64,000 bases of DNA from Haematobia irritans (Eukaryota > Arthropoda > Insecta > Diptera > Muscidae): the NCBI RefSeq assembly GCF_050003625.1, contig NC_134399.1, positions 145,942,473 through 146,006,472 of the forward strand, given 5' to 3'. Shown piece by piece: positions 46,216-59,180 of the stretch; the stretch's first letter is position 1; each line of letters begins with the position of its first letter. Made by a program: the position numbers and the translations under genes. The notes beneath the pieces are model-generated. The model had not been told where the DNA came from. It saw nothing but the letters and a program-made list of their open reading frames with translations, and made no database searches.

Positions 46216-47270
46216 ATAACACTACGCTAAAAAACCTTGTCATCCAATTTTAGATTTTACTACGATCAAGGGGAGTGTGTCAGTAGTGTGAAGCCATTTC
46301 ATACAAGTTTTTCCCTTGCCATATTTATTTTTACTTTTGTTTTGTTAATTTTATTTCGTTTGCTCTAAAATCACAACGAACATGAAATCTGAAGCTTGTT
46401 TTAAGGCTTAAAAATTTAGTTTGTCATGTATTTTTCCGATTTGGGATATTAGTTAGTATTCTTTATTCTCTCCGCACCGCCTATGGCTATGACAACTGTG
46501 ATAGCAGAAAAACTTGCTTTTGAAAAAAAAAAAAACACGACAACAAAACGTTGACATACATCTCTATATTGGGAGTACTCATATCTCAATCGTTTTATTT
46601 GGTGGGCTTTAAAACTATCCCCATGTGGACAAAGTCGATCGGTTGGTCATTCGAATTGTGCGTCATATGATTTTTTGCTTGCTGAATTGTGACTCCACAT
46701 GCAATCGAGCGTTTGGTGAACACTTTTTTAATTTTTTTTGGTAGATTTTCATTTTCGATTATTTGTTGTTCTTGTGGTTATAGAATGAATTTCCGGTCTG
46801 CGTGTTTTTGGTTAAAATTGTTCTGTATTATTTTTTCTTTTTTTTTTTGTTTTAAGACTTAAAAGTCATTTGCAGTCTATGACGCTTTTTTCGATGATAT
46901 GAGATAAGCTTTACTAAACCTTTGTGTTTTTGTTTCTTTCTCGGTGCAAGAAAGTGATAACTTGCTGTGATGCCATAGCTTGCAGTTTATGTTTTAGGCA
47001 ATTCTAGTTCAAATTTCAACTGAGTTTTGTTTTTAGATTTTGTGGTTGGAAGCCATAGTGATAGTTTTATTTTCTTTGAATTTATACCATTTGGAAGGCT
47101 TGTACCAATTTAGACAATTTAACCATATTCACCTACAAAATGGCCCACAAAGTGAGTTTATGAATTAGCATTGCCAGAAAATAAATGAAAACGTTCTGTT
47201 TTTATCCGGAAGCCGTGCAAAAACGAATCAGAAACAATGAATTTTAGGTGAGAATATCATTAAGCGGATG
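46216..47270. other. Intergenic DNA
   Basis: T-rich stretches and no open frame of note. Confidence 0.4.
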
Positions 47271-47287
47271 TAACAAAGTTCACTTCA

Positions 47288-47491
47288 TTGTTTACAAGCT
47301 TACAAAAGCATTTTGATCTATTGCCTTCAGAAATAAAGCTATTCGTGATGGAAATCAAGCGTAATAGTTTGATTGCTTTATATTTAGCTGAAAAACAACA
47401 AGTTCGTGTCATTAGAGCCCTCCACCATTTAAATGTGAATAAATCTTTTGTTTCCCGCACCAATGGCCTTTACTGTCATACTGGTAGTTAG
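47288..47491 (+). pseudogene. Tc1/mariner-type transposase N-terminal fragment
   Basis: From the ATG at 47348 the frame reads MEIKRNSLIALYLAEKQQVR, then VIRALHHLNVNKSFVSRT, a helix-turn-helix typical of the N-terminal paired-like domain. It stops at 47491. Upstream DNA (TTACAAAAGCATTTTGAT) is shared with 32283-32300. The match to the relic at 32330 shows both come from one family; here the rest of the gene is missing. Confidence 0.6.
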
Positions 47492-47590
47492 GGTGTCCAA
47501 AACCGATACCGGTTAACCAGATTCAATTAAACAAACCAAAACCGGATAGTGAAGAAATTGGCTTTATCGATTAACCGCAACTGTGAGATC
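47492..47590. mobile_element. Possible hAT-like terminus
   Basis: TAGGGTGTCCAAAACCGATA followed by CCGGTTAACC and AAAACCGG resembles hAT terminal and subterminal repeats. The other end is not found. Confidence 0.3.
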
Positions 47591-47595
47591 CATAA

Positions 47596-49290
47596 TTTTT
47601 ATACCCTTAACCACATAGAGGTCAGGGTATAATAACTTTGATCTGCCAAAAAAAATGTGCCTACCAGAAATATTGATTTTAGACCCCATAAAATACATAC
47701 CGATCGACACAGAATCACCTTCTGAGACTATCTAGCGCTTGGTGTCCGTCCGTCCGTCTGTCCATGTATTTGTTGTTCACAGGATTCCGGTCGCAATTAT
47801 TAACCGATTTTGATGAAATTTAGTACAGGGTATTTTTTGGGCACAAGGACGAACGCTATTGAATTTGGAAAAAATCGGATGAAATTTAGATATAGCTCCC
47901 ATATATATGTATCGCCCGATTTCGACAAATGGGGTCACGTTGCAGTTTTCTACTAACCGATCGTCGCCAAATTTGGCACAAAGTAATCTTTTGTATCACC
48001 CTTTATGTCTGCCAAATTTTGTCGAAATCGGTTCAGATTTAGATATAGCTCCCATATATATGTATTGCCCGATTTTCCCAAATTTGGTCATATAACCCTT
48101 ATTTATCAACCGATTGTACTCAAATTTGGCTTAGTGTTATCTGCTATATCACTAACCGTATGTGTAAAATTTCATCGAAATCGGTTCAGCTTTAGCTATA
48201 GCTCCCATATATATGTATCGCCCGATTTTCCCAAATTTGGCCACACAGAAACAAATTTCACGAAAATTTTTCCAATTAAAATTTTAATTGAGTTTTAAAA
48301 AGTATTCAATTAAAAGTTTAATTGATTCAACAAATTTTTTAATTGAAACAAAAATCAATCACAAAAATTAATAGTATCAATTAATTTTTTAATTGACCTA
48401 CAATTAATTTTTAATTGATACTATTATTTCTGTGATTGAAGACATTTCAATTAAAAAATGAATTGGATCAACTAATTTCGTGATTGAACCAGAAAAAAAA
48501 TTGTTTGTGTGCATAAAACCATTATTTATCAACCGATCTTACTAAAATTTAAAACAAGGTAACCTTATGTCGTATCAATTAAACCTGCAAAATATCATCC
48601 AAATCGGTTCAGATTTAGATAGAGCTCCCATATATATGTAGCGTCCGATTTTCAAAAAGTTACCCCTAATAACCTTATTTTTGACCATAGTTGGCCTTTT
48701 TTTTTAACCGATCTTACTCACACTCAGCAAATGATAATGTACTATAATATCAACCAAACCTGCCAAATATCATTTAAATCGGATCAGATTTAAATATAGC
48801 ACCCATATATATGTATCGCCCGTTTTTTATTTCTAATTTTGACATAGTGGCCTTATTTATTGACTGATCTTACTCAAAGTTAATACAAGGTAACCTTCTC
48901 TTGTATCAATCAAGCTTGCAAAATATCATCCAAATCGATTCACATTTAGTTGTAGCTCCCATATATATGCACAGCTAGATTTTCCCAAAATTTGTCATTA
49001 TTCTCTTATTTATTGACAAATGTTATTCAAATTTCAAATTTAGATTATTAGCCGATCGAACTTAGACTTACATATAGCTCTTACATACATATGTTGCCGA
49101 TTTTAGCTAATTGTTATGAACCATATAAAGGTTTATATTCCAATTACAAATATTTAAATATGGACCGATTTGGACAAAATTTTTTTTAACTTTCACAAAA
49201 TGTATAGACTCAAAATTTAAATTGGTTGATGACCGGGACGGACCACAATGTTAGTAAAAAATATTGGAAATATTTAAATTGCATACAATT
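47596..49290 (+). mobile_element. DINE-like element, family B, left arm of an inverted pair
   Basis: The head begins TTATACCCTTAACCACATAG, with AGACCCCATAAAATACATAC and GTCCGTCCGTCTGTCC. Central repeats have AGCTCCCATATATATGTAT at 47894, 48047 and 48200, exactly 153 bp apart, then less regular units to about 48954. A MITE is inserted at 48242-48515. The tail includes TATAAAGGTTTATATTCC. Confidence 0.75.
48242..48515. mobile_element. MITE with CACACAGAAAC / GTTTGTGTG ends
   Basis: About 273 bp inserted between CCCAAATTTGGC and ATAAAACCATTATTTATC of a family B repeat. Internally it is made of TCAATTAAAAATTGA-type palindromes, so it could form a strong hairpin. Sequence at 53650-53975 with TCAATTAATTTTTTAATTGA may be a relative. 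Confidence 0.65.
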
Positions 49291-49299
49291 TCGCAAATC

Positions 49300-50469
49300 T
49301 TCATTTTCGATTTATAGGTCAATATATACGAATTAGAGTATAGGTAAATTTGAATCATTTTTGCGAGTTATCGACTTAACAGTGACGATTTTACAAGGAA
49401 CATGTGGGTATTTTGGCCCTATTTGCTAAAATCGGAAGAACATATATGGGGGCTTTGTCTAATTCCGAGCCGATTTTGATAAAATTTAACACACATGACT
49501 AAAATTTTAATTGAACTCTCAGTGCAACACATCTAAATTTTCGAAATGAATCTTTGGCCTCTGTGGTCATATGAATCTAAATCGGGCGAAAGATATATAT
49601 GGAAGTTATATCTAAATATGAACCGATTTTAATCAAATTTGGCATGTGTTGCAAGAATGTTAGTCCTACTCTCTGTGCAAAACTTTAAGTACATCGACCA
49701 TATAAGTTCGTATCGGACGAAAGATATATATGGCAGATATATATACATCTGAACCAATTTCAACTAAATTTGGCATGCATAGTAAAAATGTTATTTCCAT
49801 TTCTTGTGCACAATTTTTAGTAAATCGAAGGAAAATTTTGATCTACGGTAGTCATACCTGTAAATCGGACGACAGATATATATGTAAGCTATATCTAAAT
49901 CTGAACCGATTTCAACCAAATTCGGTGTGCATATTTATAATGTTAATTCTACTCCCTGTGCAAAATTTCAAGTAACTCGAAGTAAACCTTTGGTCTCTGG
50001 GGCCGTAGGAGTGTAAATCGGGCGAAAGCTATATATGGGAGCTATATCTAAATCTGAATCGATTTCAACCAAATTCGGTACGCATATTTATAACGTTAAT
50101 TCTACATCCTGTGCAAAATTTCACGTCAATCGGAACACTAGATTGGCCTCTGAGGCCGTAGGAGTGTAAATCGGGCGAAAGCTTTATATGAGAGCTATAT
50201 CTGAATCTGAACCGATTTGACTGATATTTTGCAAAATTTACGAGATTCACAAAATATTCAATTATACTAAATTGGAAGAAGATCGGTTAATAAACACGCC
50301 AATTATTACCAGATCGGGGATAAATATATATGGCAGCTATATCTAAATCTGAACCGTTTCTTTCCAATATCAATAGCGATTGTCTTTGTTCCAAAAGACG
50401 ACCCTATGCCAAATTTGAGGACGATCGGACTTAAACTGCAACCTGTACATTGTACACAAAAATACATGA

Positions 50470-50500
<31 letters not shown>

Positions 50501-50650
50501 GACATCGACTCATAAATCGACTCAGAATTTAATTCTAAGCCGATCGGTATACCAAAAAATGGGTCTATGACTACTCCTTCTCGGCGTTACATACAAATGC
50601 ACAAACTTATTATAACCTGTACCACAGTAGTGGTGAAGGGTGTACAAATG
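49300..50650 (-). mobile_element. DINE-like element, family B, right arm of an inverted pair
   Basis: Opposite orientation to the left arm. Repeats carry ATATATGGGAGCTATATCTAA with spacing close to 153 bp (50037 and 50190 exactly). The head at the right has GACAGACAGACGGACGGAC, AAATCGACTCAGAATTTAAT and ends CACAGTAGTGGTGAAGGGTG. Heads face outward and tails meet near 49290-49310. Confidence 0.75.
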
Positions 50651-52180
50651 AACGTTTTTATAATTAAAATTTCTTTATTTGATGCAAATTTTCTCCCAAT
50701 ATTGTGCTAATTGTGTTTACTAAAATGAAGATTATATAATCTATTATATTAGATCAATATATTTGCAGTGTCTAAAGATATAAATATAATGGGGAATGCC
50801 TTATAAATACCTTCTTTATTATGAACCTTAAAAATTAAAGTTGAAATTCCATACAACGAAAAATATACCTGAAAATAATGGCAGAAAAAATATTAATGAA
50901 TTATTAAATTGACATAAAGAAGATAATAATAAATGAAATACGATATATAACAATGGCAATAAGTTGAAGTCCTTCGATCTAGCAAATTTGAATAAATTTA
51001 GTTAGTTAGTTCCATAAAGACCAAATTGTCTATTAAAAAACTTATATGTTTCAGTTAATCTAGAGTTCTTATTGTTGACTTTGTAAGGCTTTACATATTT
51101 TTATTTAATATTTTGACACACTTGTTATGAGATGGCTTCATACGAGTCCAAAAATAAGGATGATAATGTAGTCATTAAAATTATAAACATCTACCTTTTT
51201 CATTTCTAAGGAGTTGTGAAAACGACATAATTAAATTAAATGCCATAATAAGACGAAGGGTTAGTAATATATCAGATTTTCTAATTTTCCAATTATAAAA
51301 CTTAGGGACAAATTTAATCATCTTATCTTTTTATTCAAAAATAATACAATCCCTTCTTTTTAAGACAGTTACAAAAGATATCAGCGCAGTTACATTGAAG
51401 AAATATCCTTCAATGGACTTAATGGGTATTCTTGACGAAAAAGGAACTTAAACAAAATCTACAAGAGATAAAGCTTAATTAATTTTTAAATCTAATTTTT
51501 TTCTGCTGTTTTGTTTTCTTTTCTTTTACAGAAAATATTTTTAAAACAATATGCAATTAAAATTAAACTAATACCTCCAGACAATGTGGGAATGTGGATT
51601 TCTTGCAAACTGTTTATTCGTAATCGACAAAAACATTTCAAGTACTTTTACTCCTTCTTAATGATTATTGTTCTAATTGAAATTAAAAGTTTTAAAAAAG
51701 CAATATAAAGAGAAAAACTAAAAAAAGAAATCGAGTACACAATATACTGGTAACTACAATCCTAGTTGCATTAGATTAGTTGTAGGAGACATAAGAAAAT
51801 ATTTTTATTTATTTCTTTGTTTTTATATAAAATTTTATATAAATATATAATATTTTTTTTTATATTTTCATATAAAATTTATTATAAGCTACCTTTAGAC
51901 TGGAAAAATTACTTACATTCTAGTCTGACAGTCGAATTAAATACCATGCATTTAACACCGAGATCGGTGAATGTAAGACTGATAATTGTAGTGGATCATA
52001 TATTCAGAGAATAATCAAATATAAAGGCCATGTAAAAATATATCGATAAAACTATTGCCATAGATTTTTTTCAAATTTGATTGAGCAATTTAGGCCCTTA
52101 AAAATAGAGTACGCGCTCGGTTGTATATATGGGATATCAAAAAATTCATCGATATACACCATATTTCGAGATATCGGTGT
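50651..52180. other. AT-rich intergenic DNA
   Basis: Very AT-rich, with no repeat recognised and no convincing open frame. Confidence 0.45.
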
Positions 52181-52189
52181 ACACACCCA

Positions 52190-52429
52190 GAGAAGGAATT
52201 TGATTCCCCAAAACATGTTTCAAGAGAAACATTATTATGTGTTGATAGGGAACATGTAACATTTTTATCCCAACCATGTTGCTTTCTCGGAAAATTTTAT
52301 CTGATTTCGGCAAGCATTTTACGTTTGAGGAGAAAAAAAATTTTAGGTTCCATGATTAAAAAAACATTTTGGTCTTGAACCATTTATCTTAAAGATGTTA
52401 CATGTCACATTCCATCTCTACGTGTATGG
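52190..52429. mobile_element. Small element related to the one at 13345-14469
   Basis: Left end ACACCCAGAGAAGGAATTTG matches, inverted, the right end ACACGTAGAGATGGAATGTG. Motifs AACATGT, CCATG and TGTTACATG recur as in the 1.1-kb element. Confidence 0.5.
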
Positions 52430-52619
52430 GAAATGCTTAAAGCTATGCTAGCTTTTCAAATATGGTTCCAATAGAATAAAGGAACACCGGACACAGAAAA
52501 TTGGCAACGTTTAATCTCGCTGATCTTTGTTTATAAATGAAAATAGGCAACGTTTCTTTTTGTTTTTGGTTTGTTTTTTATGTTTTTTGATTTTATGGTT
52601 TTTATATTTTTATGAACTT

Positions 52620-53615
52620 AATTTTTATACCCACCACCATAGAATGGTGACGGGGGTATAATAAGTTTGTCATTCCGTTTGTAACACATCGAAATATCGA
52701 TTTCCGACTATATAAAGTATATATATTCTTGATCAGGGAGAAATTCTCAGACGATATAACGATGTCCCTCTGTCTGTCTGGCTGTTTGTCTGATTGACTC
52801 CCGATTTGGGGTCTTGGGGTTATAGGAATCGTAATTTTTATCCAATTTGCCTGAAATTGAAAATCTAGAGGTACTTGAGGACCATCAAAATGTGTGCCGA
52901 AAATGGTCCGTATCGTTCCATGTTTTGGTATAGCCCCCATATAGACCGATCTCCCGATTTTACATCTTTGGTTTATAGAATTCGTAGTTTATATACAATT
53001 TGCCTGAAATTGGAAATTTATAGGTATTTTAGAGGTGTGCCACAAATGGTGAGTATCGGTCCATGTTTTGGTATAGCCCCCATAACAACGATCTCCCGAT
53101 TTAACTCCTTGGGTTTCTAGAAACAGTATTTTTTTCCCGATTTGCCTGAAATTGTAAATATTCTGGTATTTAAGGATCACAAAAACGTGTATCGGATTAA
53201 GTTTTTATCGGTCTATTTGGTAATGTCTCCATATAGACCGACTTCACTTCTTGAGGGTATAGAAGGCGCACTGATCATGAAAATTGCTTGAAACTCAATG
53301 TAAAATTTCCAGATTTTACATCTCGGGTGAAAATCTACAGATTTAAGATTTCAAATCAAGACGTTATTTTATAATTTTCTTGCACACTTACAAGAGATGT
53401 TAATGATTCCTCTAAAACTCAAACAAAAATGGTTCTTATAAATCCCGAATCTGATATAGTCCTCATAGGTGAAATCTTTAAATTTATCTTCGGGAAGTGT
53501 TCTCAAGTCCTCAAGCCCTCCTGAAATTTCAAAGGAAACCCTAATATGTGGTTCATGGTGGTGGGTATTTAAGATTCGACCCGGCCGAACTTACTGCTGT
53601 ATATACTTGTTTTAT
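52620..53615 (+). mobile_element. DINE-like element, family C
   Basis: Head TATACCCACCACCATAG, TCATTCCGTTTGTAACACAT, TATAAAGTATATATATTCTT then GATCAGG (nearly identical to the Drosophila INE-1 core) and a GTCTGTCTG ladder. Two central repeats carry TTTTGGTATAGCCCCCATA at about 52923 and 53066 (143 bp apart). The tail CGACCCGGCCGAACTTACTG and TATATACTTGTTTT matches family A. Confidence 0.78.
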
Positions 53616-53639
53616 TTCAAATGGTCTTGGCTTGTAAAG

Positions 53640-53975
53640 GGTTAATTGATTTTGATGTTGACTGTACAAACCAATTATTTTTTTTTATTTAAAAATATGA
53701 ATACTATCAATCACTTTCTTAACTTAGTATTTTATTTTGATAAAAAAAGTCAATGCTTCAAATTAATTTTTAATTTTTATATAAAATTTTTATATTTTAT
53801 AAAAGTTTAAAAAAAATAACAATTTTATAACTGACTTATTCTTCCAACATTAATTAAAAATTTGTGTCAATTAATATTTTATTTAAATATTGACATAATT
53901 GACTTATTGTTTATAGTTTATATCAATTAATTTTTTAATTGAAAAGTTCTGCTATTTTTTTTTTCTGTGAGATCA
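53640..53975. repeat. AT-rich, palindrome-rich segment
   Basis: Many TCAATTAA / TTAATTGA motifs and a TTTTTTTTCTGTGAG end suggest a degenerate MITE related to 48242-48515. No clear left terminus. Confidence 0.35.
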
Positions 53976-54235
53976 CCGATCACCAATTCAGGAATACGGC
54001 GATCACAGACCAATTTTACATTGACATGGCGGGAATTGTTAAGTCAGATCAATTCATATGGCGTACTACAATCATTTTATCCTCCTAATTTTATAGTCGA
54101 TGTGAATTACACGTTGTGAAACCCAGTAAAGGGAAGTCTACAACCTACCGACCAATGGGACAGCCTTCGCCTTCTTCATAGTACCTTCGCTGGGTGGTTC
54201 CTCTCTTCTGAAAAACAAACGCAGCAACTAACTTC

Positions 54236-55201
54236 CGCGCAAAAAAAATATTGGAAGTTCTTCTAAAGGCATTTCTTTAAAAGCACTTCCAAAATGCCCT
54301 CCCAAAGATGTTCATTATTTTAAATACACAGGAAGTTATTTTGATTATTTTTTTTAATTTTTCATATATTAAATTAAATTATTAAATTTAAATTATTTTT
54401 TTTTACAAGGTTAAAAAGAGAATAAAAATTAATAAAATGGTACAAATTATTTAAATTTTGTCGAAAATAAATATAAATCCATTCTTAAAGAATTGCAAAT
54501 TTTTGATAATATTTGAATTTTTAAATATTATTTATTTGGCAATATGAGACAATTTTATGATTCACATCCGAAACATTGAATTCGGACTCATCTTAAGAAG
54601 TGATGCAAATTCAGTGCAACGGCTGTTGGAATGGTGGACATCCGTCCTATGACAAGCCCATGTTAAATTCATCGCTTCTGCGCCACACTGAAAAAAAAAG
54701 CATGCCCGGTTCCAAAGATTTTATCTTTACTTAAAAAAATTTGGTATTGATTCCGAGCCAAAGAAGCGGAGAATACAAGTAAGGATACTTTTAAGACACA
54801 ATTCTCTTTTAAATTTGGGTTTTGTGTACTTGGTTCCAGGAAGCAAATTTTAATTTTTCGCTTTCTCAGCTTTTTTCTTCATATGCTATCAAAGTCCTTT
54901 AAAAACGAGTTAACGACAACTTTATTTTCCAAGTTAAGACTCGACTTCCAGTAGAAATTATGCTATGTCTATGTCAAATCACTTAATTATAAGGACAATA
55001 CGACTTCATTGAAAAGTTTATCGACTTTTGGACAAGGAAAAAAACTTTATATTAGAGAAATGCGTCTTCTATGCTAAGCAAAATTTGCATTCGTATTTTA
55101 AAGACACGAAATATTTGACCTCACGACAATATTTTTTTCAGTGCACTTCCGGATCCAAAAAGAACATTTTCACTACAATTTTGGCGACGCGTTTTGCTGG
55201 G
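54236..55201. mobile_element. MITE of the CCCAGCAAAAA family split by a CACTGAAAAAAA MITE
   Basis: Left part (GCGCAAAAAAAATATTGGAA onward) and right part (CACTTCCGGATCC to GCGTTTTGCTGGGT) match the copy at 42961-43537. The break falls between TCGCTTCTGCGCCA and CACTTCCGG. Confidence 0.75.
54686..55143. mobile_element. MITE of the CACTGAAAAAAA family, complete, 458 bp
   Basis: Ends CACTGAAAAAAAAAG and ATATTTTTTTCAGTG are inverted repeats. The interior contains GATTCCGAGCCAAAGAAGC, shared (inverted) with 14600 and 24270. No coding capacity. Confidence 0.78.
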
Positions 55202-56599
55202 TTATGTTACATTTAAACAAAGTCCAACACTGGTCAGTAACCGGCTCCATAATTGGCGTTTTATGATTCTACAGGTAGTCGATGTGAATCACTGAGAGAT
55301 TCTTCACCTCCCTCGTTCGCCGGGTGCAATTCACAGTTTTGACTGCTCCTTGGTCTAGTGCGCACCAATATACCAGCTACGAAAGAACGGAGCAGTTGGT
55401 TGTGTTCCAATTGAAAAGAATCAAGCACTGCCCAGAAAGGTATTATTGTGGACAAAATGTCTACAGACTCAGATATCTCGCTCCCACACCGTTTTTGGGG
55501 AACCTGGACGTGATAGACAAGTTGTTCTGTATCTTTCCAGAATTCTGGGAAATTCATGCTTCTACATACGATAAAAAAACAATAAAAAATGAATGGACGG
55601 TTTATTGACTCCGCTTGTTAAAAATGTTGGATAGGAATATTTCTGTCGGTCGAGACATTGACTCACAGAAAAACTTTATACCGCTTCTTTATAATTGAAA
55701 ATTTCTCAAACGAACTCTAAGTGTAAGTGAGCCTGCCGCATACCATTTACTTTGTTTTGGGCTTCATAGATTCCTTAGGACATTTACTAGAATTAATATA
55801 TCCTACGTTTTAGTTTGCGATAACATCTAAAAGCTCCAAAAAAAGTTTTTGTATTTACTAATAAAAAGAGAACAAAAGTTTTCATTTGATATTGTACTTT
55901 GCTTTTTTTTGCAATTCAGGTTCTTTCAATTTGTTCATCCACCTTTTTCTTGTTGGACAATTTGTTCGCCAATAATTTTTTACAAGAATGGTGATTTTTT
56001 TGTTTTGGTTTTAAAGTTTTTCCATTTGTATTGTGTAAGAAACTGTTAACCTATTAACACAACTAACACCTTTCTTTTGGTGACTTTTCTTTCTTTCGCC
56101 ATTCATTCGCTCATCTATTCATCTCTGTTAAAAAGGTATTTTCAAATATAATCACAAAAGATTTTAGGTAAATGATTAATGGCTACAAGCAAACAGCACG
56201 GCAATTTAAGTAAAAATAGGACGGAAGGTTCAAGGGAATTAGAGATTTTCTTTCATTCGGAAGTAAAAGAAAATGTCCAAGAATTAAGATTGAATTATAC
56301 GCATGAACAGATAGATCCATGTTAAGTGGAGTTGGATACAATTAACGTGCATTCAATTGTCCGAAGGGTCATTTCGTGTACATGACATTTTAAATCCAAT
56401 TGTTATCACTGGAAGCCCATTTAGAAAAAATTTGGAAGTGACAATGAAATGCACTTAAATTTTATCATCAAAGAGGGAAACGTAGGTAGATATAAAACCG
56501 GCATGAAATTAAGAGGCCAGTTGGGATTTAATGACAAATGAGATATTTGTTTCGATTAAAGAGAATAAAAACTATTTTTTGCTTATTTGTTCATGTACA
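55202..56599. other. Intergenic DNA with overlapping open frames
   Basis: At 55261-55608 open frames of 94-98 residues exist on both strands with GC content above the surroundings. This could be a fragment of a retroelement or a gene exon, but I see no motif that decides. Confidence 0.3.
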
Positions 56600-56850
56600 A
56601 AATTTAGCTAATATCTCGTTATTTAGTCATCGAAATGTGAAAGCTAGATTTTTCATGATTTCGAAAAAAGTAGCTGAAAAGTTCTTTTTGGGCCCGGATG
56701 TGGTGCTATATTGGAGAAGAAGCGATACATTTAACATGGGCTTGTCACAGGACGAATGTCCACTGTTTCAACAACCGTTGCACTGAATTTGCATCACTTC
56801 TTAAGGTGTGTCGCGAATACAGAGTTTTTGATGTAAATTATAAAATTCTG
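56600..56850. mobile_element. MITE of the CCCAGCAAAAA family, inverted fragment
   Basis: Inverted match to 54590-54685 and 55143-55170: ACATGGGCTTGTCA, GCACTGAATTTGCATCACTT, CTTAAG. The 82-residue open frame across it is not a gene. Confidence 0.55.
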
Positions 56851-57600
56851 TGATATTTTAGAAAATAAGTAAATTTTATTTTTTTATAATACTATATATA
56901 CATTCTAGCACTTGTCTGGAACGGCTTGATACAGGGGGAGAGCGTTTAAGAACATTATCAACATGATACAGTGAGAAAATCAACTAAAAGCAAATGGTTC
57001 ATGTTCTCCTTACGAGACATATTTTAATATTGATAACTGTGCTTGTACACGCAAAAAAAAATCTTTCCTTCCAAACGAAATTTTAGACAAACAAAAATCG
57101 TTTTTCGCTGTAAGGAAATTTGTTTGGAAGAACGTGATAAACGTTGTTCTTTTACAGGATATTAAAACAATTTCATAAGAACTAACTCAATTTTGTTTTT
57201 ATTTTTCTCGCAAACTGCATCCTCCTTCACTCTCTTATTACTTTCTTGGCTTAGCAACTTTTTCTGTAATACAAACAATGTAGAAGAAATTATTTGATTT
57301 TATAATTTTTTTAAATTTTACCTTTCGTCTGGATGGAAAATCGAACCATACAGTTTGTAAGCCAACACATTATCCACTGGGCTTAATAGCGGTTATTGTC
57401 ATCAACAGATAACTATCGTTATAGCGATCAATGCATATAGTCAATCAGTGATATTTCTAGAGCATAGTTTTGAGCGCCCACGAGACGATGTAAAGAAACT
57501 TTATTTAACAGAAATATACCTTTAGTTGGCCACTTTCTTAAAAATAAAATTTTGGAAACGGAAATAATGTAGTTAAACAGTTTAGACCGAAAACCAAAGG
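56851..57600. other. Intergenic DNA
   Basis: No gene. A CACGCAAAAAAAAATC segment near 57050 with a partly inverted copy near 57105-57140 may be another small MITE. Confidence 0.35.
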
Positions 57601-57605
57601 CATGT

Positions 57606-57715
57606 CAGCGGCGAATTATCCCGTCTCAATCCCTAGCCATTGAGCTGAACATGGAATCGGGCTGCACTCAGTGATAAGAGAGAAGTTTAGTGACATCACA
57701 ATGAAGCCTATGTGG
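57606..57715 (+). mobile_element. SINE remnant (copy 9)
   Basis: Pieces of the SINE body: CAGCGGCGAATTATCCCGTC, then CATTGAGCTGAACATGGAAT and CACTCAGTGATAAGAGAGAA. The promoter, most of the middle and the tail are gone. Confidence 0.7.
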
Positions 57716-57743
57716 CATATAAACAAACACAGTATGAAATAGT

Positions 57744-59180
57744 ATGAACAAGTATATATGGCCGTAATTTCGGACAGGCCGAATCTTATGTACCCTCCAC
57801 CATGGATAGCGTAGAAACTTCTACGAAAGACTGTCATCCACAATCGAATTACTTGGGTTGTGGTATTTGAAATCGTTTTCTAAATTGTGAGTTAGTCCAT
57901 ACGTGGTATATATTAGACAAAAAAGGTTTGTGTAGGTAAGTCTACAAATAATTACGAATCGGTATGGACTATTGCACGGTACGTAGGGAGGCAGAATTGA
58001 AATATGGGGGTCGCTTATATGGGGGCTATATACAACTATGAACTTGATATGGACAAATTTTTGTGTGATTGGGGATCGATTTATCTGAGGGATATATATA
58101 ACTATAGACCGATATGGGCCTAGTTAGGCATGGTTATTAACGGCCATATACTAGCACAATGTACCAAATTTCAACTGACTCGGATGAAATTTGCTCTTCC
58201 AAGGGGCAAGGAAGTTAAATCTGGGGATCGGTTTATATGGATGCTATATATGATTATGGACTGATATGGACCACTTTTGGCATGGTTGTTAAATGTCATA
58301 TACTACTACCACGTAACAAATTTCAACCAGATCGGATGAATTTTGCTTCTCCAAAAGGCACCGGAGGTCAAATCTGGGGATCGGTTTATATGGGGGTTAT
58401 ATATAATTATGGACTGATATGCACCAATTCCTGGTTATTGGATAGCATATACTAACATCACGTACCAAATTTCAACCGAATAGGATGAATTTTGCTCTTC
58501 CAAGGGGCTCCGGAAGTTAAATCTGGGGATCGGTTTATATGGGGGGCTATATATAATTATGGACCGAGTTCGACCAATGTTTGCATGGGTGTTTGAGGCC
58601 ATATATTAACACCACGTACCAAATATCAACTGCATCAGATGAATTTTGGTCTTCCAAAAGGCTCCGGAGCTCAAATCTTGTAATCGGTTTATATGGGGGC
58701 TATATATAATTATACACCGATGTGGACCAATTTTTGCATGGTCATTAGAGAACATATACTAACACCACGTACCAAATTTCAGCCGGATCGGATAAAATTT
58801 GCTTCTCTTAGAGGCTCCGCAAGCCAAATCGGGGGATCGGTTTAGGGGCTATATATAATTATTGACCGATGTGGACCAATTTTTGCATTGTCGTTATAGA
58901 TCATATACTAACACCATGTACCAAATTGCAGCCGGATCGGATGAAATTTTGCTTGTCTTAGAGGCTCCGCAAGCCAAATCGGGGTATCGGTTTATATGGG
59001 GGCTATATATAATTATGGACCGATGTGGACCAATTTTTGCATGGTTGTTAGAGACCATATACTAACACCATGTACCAAATTTCAGCCGGATCGGATGAAA
59101 TATGCTTCTGTTAGAGGCTCCACAAGCCAAATCTGAGGGTCCCTTTATATGGGGGCTATACGTAAAAGTGGACCGATATG
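57744..59180 (-). mobile_element. Family A DINE-like element, left arm of an inverted pair
   Basis: Starts with the tail (AAGTATATATGGCCGTAATT, GGACAGGCCGAATCTTATGT), then about seven central repeats. It stops at GTGGACCGATATG (59180), where the orientation flips. The head is missing. Confidence 0.75.

Noticed and set aside
55261..55608. LTR-retrotransposon integrase or gene exon
   Set aside because: Slightly richer composition and double-strand open frames, but no zinc-binding, catalytic or other motif that I could confirm.
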